Source: DAOVQB01 sp023128935 (GTDB lineage Bacteria > Eisenbacteria > RBG-16-71-46 > CAIMUX01 > WJJG01). From it: a stretch of DNA of 11,001 nucleotides. Numbering within the stretch: the stretch's first letter is position 1; the number at the start of each line of letters is the position of its first letter. The stretch is taken from the NCBI GenBank assembly GCA_030628905.1, contig DAOVQB010000152.1, positions 1 to 11,001 of the forward strand, given 5' to 3'. Positions 7,028 to 11,001 of the stretch are shown here, piece by piece. The notes under the pieces are model-generated. The model made no database searches and was not told where the DNA came from. It saw only the letters and a list, made by a program, of their open reading frames with translations. A program made the position numbers and the translations under genes.

Positions 7028-8416
7028 ATGATCGATGCTGAGACAAGCCCGATTAAGCGAGTGACGCGGTTTCCATCCTTCCGCTATTACCAGCCAAATC
7101 TCATCGTTCTCGGCACGTTTCTTGTCTTCGTGCTGGCCAGGTATATGCAATGGGGAGCGCGCCGGGAAATCTTCACTCAGATCAGAATTGAATTCACTCT
7201 GGGACTATTCTTGACCGTAGCTTGCGCGATGCTTTTGTTGGGGCATCCAGTCGATTTCCGGCCCGCTCGCCGAATTATCATCCTGATCGGTCTGTTCTTC
7301 GTGCTCACTGTGGTGCAGTTGCCATTTGCTGCCGCTGGCCCTCTTGCTAGCGACGTCTTCATTGATCGAGTTCTCAAGTTCGCTATGCTGACGCTCTTCA
7401 TCATGGTACTCGTCCAGTCCCCGTTTAGCATGCGCGCCTTTATCGCCGCTTTCCTGCTCAGTCTATTGTACATTACTCAAGAGTCGACACGCGGAGCCAT
7501 TTCCGGCTCCATGATCTGGGAGAATCAGGGCGTGCCCCGCTTGCACGGGTCTGTGCCCATATACAGCCATCCAAACAGCCTAGGCGGTGTCTCGATGGGG
7601 GCGATACCCTATGTGGTCTTCCTCTTTCCAGTGGTGCGCACGTGGTTGCTACGCATTCCGATGCTGGTACTGGCCGCGACGGCGACAACGTGCGTACTCT
7701 ACACCGGCTCGCGCACCGCCTACGTGGCATTCTTTGCTTTCGGGCTGGTGTGGTTCTTCATGTCTCGGCGGAAGAAGCGGTGGTTGATCATCGCGCTGGT
7801 GATCTCTGCCGTGGCCTATCCGGTGATTCCGCAGCACTACAAGGAGCGGTTCACCAGCATCACTGGGCAGGAGGCAGAAGGGCAATCCAAGGGGGCTCGT
7901 ACTGAAATCCTGCGCGATGCTTGGCAGATATTGCTCGAAAACCCCGCCGGAGTGGGAATCGCGTCGTTCCCGACGGTACGCCAGCAGCGGTTTGGACGCT
8001 CCCAAGACACACACAACCTCTACCTAGAGGTTGCCATCAATCTAGGCATCCAAGGATTGGTTGTCTTCCTGGCGCTCGTTGCGTGCATATTAGGTGCATG
8101 TCGCCAGGCGCAGCGTCGGTTTGAGGACCAGCGCAAGCGGATCTGCGACCTCGTGATGCGGAGAGATTTGCCTCCATCTATCCGCGGCGACCTGCGAACT
8201 CATGATCGCGACCTGGAGTTCTTCATAGCCGTTACACAGGCCACCTGGGGATTCCTCTTCATTCGTCTGGTGGTAGGACTCTTCGGCTCCGACCTGTACG
8301 AGATATACTGGTGGTTCTGCGCAGGTCTTGCCATTAGTTTGCTGACGCTGGCCGTCACGACATTTGAGAAGACGAGATTTCTTCGTGCGGCTGTGGAGCA
8401 CCGCGGATCGATTTGA
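7028..8416 (+). CDS. O-antigen ligase / polysaccharide polymerase family membrane protein
   Basis: This 462-residue protein is strongly hydrophobic, with about eleven or twelve membrane segments (for example near 24-40, 57-73, 81-101, 117-132, 136-150, 190-204, 207-224, 230-246, 252-268, 336-358, 399-419, 425-446). It carries the Wzy_C/O-antigen-ligase signatures: LYTGSRTAYVAF (224-235) with its conserved arginine, and a large outside-facing loop ending DTHNLYLEVAINLGIQGL (327-344) with the conserved His. Members join undecaprenyl-linked glycan to lipid A core or protein, or polymerise repeat units, at the outer face of the inner membrane. Ligase and polymerase cannot be told apart from the sequence. 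ATG 7028 has AGGGG seven bases upstream; GTG 7025 directly before it would be too close. A charged cytoplasmic loop (about 359-397, many Arg/Asp/Gln) is longer than in typical members. It is followed by no clear terminator. Confidence 0.88.
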   Translation: MIDAETSPIKRVTRFPSFRYYQPNLIVLGTFLVFVLARYMQWGARREIFTQIRIEFTLGLFLTVACAMLLLGHPVDFRPARRIIILIGLFFVLTVVQLPFAAAGPLASDVFIDRVLKFAMLTLFIMVLVQSPFSMRAFIAAFLLSLLYITQESTRGAISGSMIWENQGVPRLHGSVPIYSHPNSLGGVSMGAIPYVVFLFPVVRTWLLRIPMLVLAATATTCVLYTGSRTAYVAFFAFGLVWFFMSRRKKRWLIIALVISAVAYPVIPQHYKERFTSITGQEAEGQSKGARTEILRDAWQILLENPAGVGIASFPTVRQQRFGRSQDTHNLYLEVAINLGIQGLVVFLALVACILGACRQAQRRFEDQRKRICDLVMRRDLPPSIRGDLRTHDRDLEFFIAVTQATWGFLFIRLVVGLFGSDLYEIYWWFCAGLAISLLTLAVTTFEKTRFLRAAVEHRGSI

Positions 8417-8864
8417 GAGCGCCATGTTGTTGGCACGCATGTCTATCTTCAATGATTCCGGCTAGAAGGCACGAACCAATACACCGAAGCTGTTACCGAG
8501 CTCCTCTTTCACGACCGCAGGAATCGTAGTCACATTGCGGGGGGAGTATTGGATCGCATTGTGCAGCGTTCCACCGGAATCGCCACGATTCGCCTTAGGG
8601 CCTCCCTTGACTTCCTGCAAGGCAGACACTATTTTTCGGCGCATTTCTCCCCGCCCCAAGCGGATCCTTCTGATCCGCCTGCCGCAGACCCCACCGCTGT
8701 CTGAGCCCCGACGTCTCAAGGTGTGCGCAGCCTGGCCTTTGTAGCAATCCGCGACACTTCCGAAGGCCCTGCAAGGTCAGCATCCCGAGGCTGCCGACAG
8801 GCAGGGCGCTCCTCTGGCTCCAGCCGCGCTGGCACAGGTCTTTTCAGCCCCACCGCGATTCTTG

Positions 8865-8892
8865 TTGACTCAATCGTTGATCTTTGTAGAAT
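8865..8892 (+). promoter_or_regulatory. Sigma70-type promoter of the insertion-sequence operon
   Basis: TTGACT (8865-8870) and TAGAAT (8887-8892) are 16 bases apart, each five of six matches to consensus. Transcription should start near 8899, about 32 bases before the first gene, whose ATG at 8931 has GGAG (8919-8922) eight bases upstream. Confidence 0.55.
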
Positions 8893-8913
8893 ACGGTCAT
8901 ATTAGACAAAGAT
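8880..8913. repeat. 8-bp perfect inverted repeat across the IS transcription start
   Basis: ATCTTTGT (8880-8887) and ACAAAGAT (8906-8913) are exact reverse complements 18 bases apart. The left arm touches the -10 box and the right arm lies in the leader of the IS operon. It may be an operator for a repressor, or an RNA hairpin that forms only in transcripts entering from outside. Confidence 0.55.
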
Positions 8914-8930
8914 AGCGTGGAGATACAACC

Positions 8931-9344
8931 ATGAATCGCCAACGACTCAGTGCCGCCCGAAAACGGATCCATCAACTCCAGCAAGCCATGGAGGATGACT
9001 TACGGGTATTCTTGGAACGTACCCCTTTGCTAAAGGGGCGGCTCTATGAAGCCCAGACCCGATGTGGCAAGCCTGGCTGCCGGTGCAACCGCGGGGAACT
9101 TCACACGGCGATGGTTCTGGCATATCGGGGGGGCGAGAAGCAGTACAATCGCTGTCCCGCGGACCAAGACATTCCCCTGCTGCACGAGATGACGGGTCGC
9201 TATCAAGACTTTCGTCAGGCGCGTGCCAGGCTGGTCAAGGCATCTCGGGAGTTGCTTGAACAGATCGGGGTGATGGAGCGTGAGCGCTTGGCGTTGGGGG
9301 AGGAGAGGTTCCGCAAGACAGAGACCGGCAAGAGGGTGCCTTGA
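8931..9344 (+). CDS. DUF6788-type IS accessory protein
   Basis: This 137-residue basic protein starts at ATG with GGAG eight bases upstream. Its centre holds the family's signature, LKGRLYEAQTRCGKPGCRCN (34-53) followed by RGELH, with C45, C50, C52 and H58 placed like a small zinc-binding site. An N-terminal helix (residues 3-30) and a long charged C-terminal helix (about 85-128) could form coiled coils. Proteins of this type are commonly encoded beside transposases; their role is not established, though a zinc knuckle with basic helices suggests DNA or transposase binding. The transposase ATG follows 15 bases after its TGA and is in the same frame, so the two genes are certainly co-transcribed. 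The family name is recalled from the signature, not searched. Confidence 0.82.
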   Translation: MNRQRLSAARKRIHQLQQAMEDDLRVFLERTPLLKGRLYEAQTRCGKPGCRCNRGELHTAMVLAYRGGEKQYNRCPADQDIPLLHEMTGRYQDFRQARARLVKASRELLEQIGVMERERLALGEERFRKTETGKRVP

Positions 9345-9359
9345 AAAGGGAATGGAGCT

Positions 9360-11001
9360 ATGGACTGGCGAATCATTGAACGGGATCGGCAGTACGTGGT
9401 GGACAAGCTGCGCACGGGGGTCTTTGAGGCTTTGGAGGTTGTCACCTGTGTAGCGGAGACCGAGTTCTTCTACTACCTGCTTCGGCAAGGCGACCTGGCG
9501 AAGCTGGCGGCCAGCTATCCTTCTCCGCGCAAGCGCGAAGATGTGCCCCTGTGGGTGTATCTGTCAAGCGAGCTGAGCATGCGGATCAATGCGCATCACG
9601 GCTTCAAGGCGGCTCCCTATGTGCTGCCCTGTAGTGGGTTGCGCAACGCATTGGGCACAAAGAGGCAGGTCCGCCACCGCCGGGCAGCGCATAGGAGCAG
9701 TGGTTTTGCCGATCAGTGGCAGGGGTTCAACCAGAAGAATGCATATGCGCGGCAGACACCCTGCGATCAGGACTATTTACGCAAGATGGCCCGCGACACC
9801 GATCCCGATGGTCTGCAGGCTTGGCACAACCACGCGGTGGCCCGCTACTACGGGAGTCTGGATGCCTACGATCCGGAGGGGATCTTCATTGCAGACGGAA
9901 CGTATCTCTTTGTGCCGGACAATCCGCGCTACGAGAACTCCGCTGTGCTTACCTTCGATAAGCACAACCATCCGGTGAGCAAGAAAGAGATCGCGCAGTT
10001 GCCTGAACACAAGAAGCGGCAACTACATAGGGAACGCTGCTATCGCAAGGTGGATCTACTTCACACCACCCGGGACAAGGACATCTATCTGTACGTGGCG
10101 ACCAAGGTCATGAATGGCCGGGCGAGTGAGACGCCGCAATTGGGTCCTCTGGTGGATGGTTTTGTCAAGGCGATGGGCAAGGGTGTGATGAAGGTTCTGA
10201 TTCACGATCGAGGCTTCATTGACGGGGCGACCGTGACACGCAACAAGCGGGTCCACGGGGTGGATGCGGTCTTCCCACTGAAGAAGAACATGGACTGCTG
10301 GTCTGAGGCTTGGAGCCTGGCTGAGTTCTCAGACGATCCTTGGGTGGAGGTTGCGCCGCCGGCAACTGTGGATACGGATTGGCCGGTGGTGCGCCCGCAG
10401 TACATCCAGCGTCGCGAAGAGAAGCGTCAAGCCACGCTGCGCAAGAAGAAAGAGCAGGCGGCTCGCGAGGACACCGCAACGCAACAGAAGCCCAAGCTGC
10501 TCAAGACAGCTTTCAAAGCAGTGAAGGACCTACGTATATGGGATGCGTGCGAGGTGCCGATTCATGTGGCCGTCATGCGCGATCTGTATGAGGACGGCCG
10601 CGAGAGCCGCTGGGTGTTGGCGACCACTATGGATATCGATGAGCCCATTGGGCTGCGGCAGTACTATCAGCTCCGGCCCACCATCGAGGAGCGGATCAGG
10701 CAGACGAAGTGCTTCTGGGATCTAGCCAAGTTCCGCTCCACCAAGTTTTCCCTGATCGTCAACCAACTCGTCTTCGTGCTCATGGCCTATACGCTGGTGC
10801 AAATCTTCCTGCTCAAGACCGGCCGCAAGGAGCTCGCCAAACACACCCGCGAGCGTCTCTTTGAGGAACTTTTCAACCAGGATGACAAGATGGCCCTCTA
10901 CTGTGATGGCCGGGTCGCCTTCTTGCCGCCCCTGGACTACCAGGAGATCCTCCTGGGCCTGGAAGAACATGCGCGACGAAAGATCCTGGGCCTGACTCGG
11001 A
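9360..11001 (+). CDS. IS4-superfamily DDE transposase (3' end outside window)
   Basis: The frame runs from ATG 9360 (AGGGA eight bases upstream) without a stop to the window edge, at least 547 residues. The RNase-H-like catalytic core is split as in IS4-type enzymes. The first aspartate is D179 in FIADGTYLF, the second D283 in VLIHDRGFIDG, and the glutamate E443 in YQLRPTIEERIRQTK, an exact Y-x2-R-x3-E-x6-K signature. Between the second Asp and the Glu lies a highly charged insertion (about residues 345-385, RREEKRQATLRKKKEQAARE), as expected for the beta-strand insertion domain or a linker within it. The tail after the Glu is helical and hydrophobic (LIVNQLVFVLMAYTLVQIFLL). No internal stop or frameshift is seen, so the enzyme is probably functional. 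It would cut and paste the element in the cell together with the upstream accessory protein. IS1634 or a related subgroup is possible; the subgroup was not determined. Confidence 0.92.
   Translation, partial: MDWRIIERDRQYVVDKLRTGVFEALEVVTCVAETEFFYYLLRQGDLAKLAASYPSPRKREDVPLWVYLSSELSMRINAHHGFKAAPYVLPCSGLRNALGTKRQVRHRRAAHRSSGFADQWQGFNQKNAYARQTPCDQDYLRKMARDTDPDGLQAWHNHAVARYYGSLDAYDPEGIFIADGTYLFVPDNPRYENSAVLTFDKHNHPVSKKEIAQLPEHKKRQLHRERCYRKVDLLHTTRDKDIYLYVATKVMNGRASETPQLGPLVDGFVKAMGKGVMKVLIHDRGFIDGATVTRNKRVHGVDAVFPLKKNMDCWSEAWSLAEFSDDPWVEVAPPATVDTDWPVVRPQYIQRREEKRQATLRKKKEQAAREDTATQQKPKLLKTAFKAVKDLRIWDACEVPIHVAVMRDLYEDGRESRWVLATTMDIDEPIGLRQYYQLRPTIEERIRQTKCFWDLAKFRSTKFSLIVNQLVFVLMAYTLVQIFLLKTGRKELAKHTRERLFEELFNQDDKMALYCDGRVAFLPPLDYQEILLGLEEHARRKILGLTR

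Larger units (their letters stand above)
8417..8930. other. 514-base gap between glycan gene and insertion sequence
   Basis: No gene can be supported with confidence. A minus-strand frame at 8462-8644 could encode 60 residues (MRRKIVSALQ...SFGVLVRAF) with GGGGAG only two bases before its ATG; I recognise nothing in it. A perfect 7-bp stem, GCGGATC 8660-8666 with GATCCGC 8672-8678 and a five-base loop, lacks a T-run on either strand, so it is not an intrinsic terminator. The left end of the insertion sequence should fall in the distal part of this gap, but without the right end its terminal repeat cannot be placed. Confidence 0.45.
8865..11001 (+). mobile_element. IS4-superfamily insertion sequence with accessory gene, right end outside window
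   Basis: The element consists of a promoter, a DUF6788-type accessory gene and a DDE transposase gene in one orientation. The left boundary given is only the promoter; the terminal inverted repeat and target duplication cannot be defined because the right end lies beyond the window. Both reading frames are intact as far as seen, so the element may be active, unlike the remnants at the left edge of the window. Confidence 0.7.

Noticed and set aside
6702..7028. 108-codon plus-strand frame ahead of the O-antigen ligase gene
   Set aside because: It has no ribosome site, an Arg/Ser/Gly-rich composition typical of non-coding GC-rich DNA, and no recognisable motif; frames on either side are no better.
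8660..8678. 7-bp perfect hairpin as a terminator of the ligase gene
   Set aside because: No T-run follows on either strand and it is about 240 bases beyond the stop codon.
9030..9488. 152-codon minus-strand open frame
   Set aside because: It is antisense to the DUF6788-type gene and transposase start and mirrors their codon structure.
1..11001. CRISPR array, tandem repeats, toxin-antitoxin or retron-like module
   Set aside because: Reading through both strands, I saw no regularly spaced repeats and no small paired ORFs or reverse-transcriptase motifs.

Overview
The window reads as an accessory surface-polysaccharide region of a GC-rich, probably Gram-negative bacterium, bounded on both sides by insertion-sequence DNA. 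No rRNA, tRNA or taxon-specific gene is present, so the organism cannot be named. The Gram-negative suggestion rests only on the mix of GT4 glycosyltransferase, O-antigen-ligase-type membrane protein, TylF-like methyltransferase and asparagine-synthetase-like protein, which is typical of O-antigen and exopolysaccharide clusters.

Layout. Positions 1-312 (+) hold what looks like the C-terminal end of a transposase that starts outside the window. Positions 512-1082 (+) hold a decayed zinc-knuckle protein of the kind that accompanies some insertion sequences; it appears frameshifted near its start and cut short near 1035. Then come five intact genes. In order along the window they are a GT4 glycosyltransferase (1053-2186, -), an asparagine-synthetase-like amidotransferase (2422-4197, -), an aspartate/glutamate racemase (4421-5125, +), a TylF/MycF-type methyltransferase (5237-6382, -), and an O-antigen ligase/polymerase-type membrane protein (7028-8416, +). 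From about 8865 to the right edge lies a two-gene insertion sequence: a DUF6788-type accessory protein (8931-9344) and an IS4-superfamily DDE transposase (from 9360, running off the edge) with a complete D-D-E triad and Y-R-E-K signature.

How the genes may work together. The GT4 enzyme would add a sugar to a lipid-linked repeat unit, the methyltransferase and amidotransferase-like protein would decorate sugars, and the membrane protein would polymerise the glycan or ligate it to its acceptor. The racemase is the unexpected member. It is divergent from the asparagine-synthetase-like gene, with -10 elements that may overlap. That partner lacks the N-terminal cysteine needed to use glutamine. 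A plausible but unproven reading is that the two make an amide-linked modification, perhaps with a D-amino acid. The mixed gene orientations and the spacers between them (about 110-645 bases) suggest a mosaic built by successive acquisitions rather than one operon. I see no CRISPR array, toxin-antitoxin pair or phage gene, and no clearly new system; the racemase/amidotransferase-like pair is the best candidate for follow-up.
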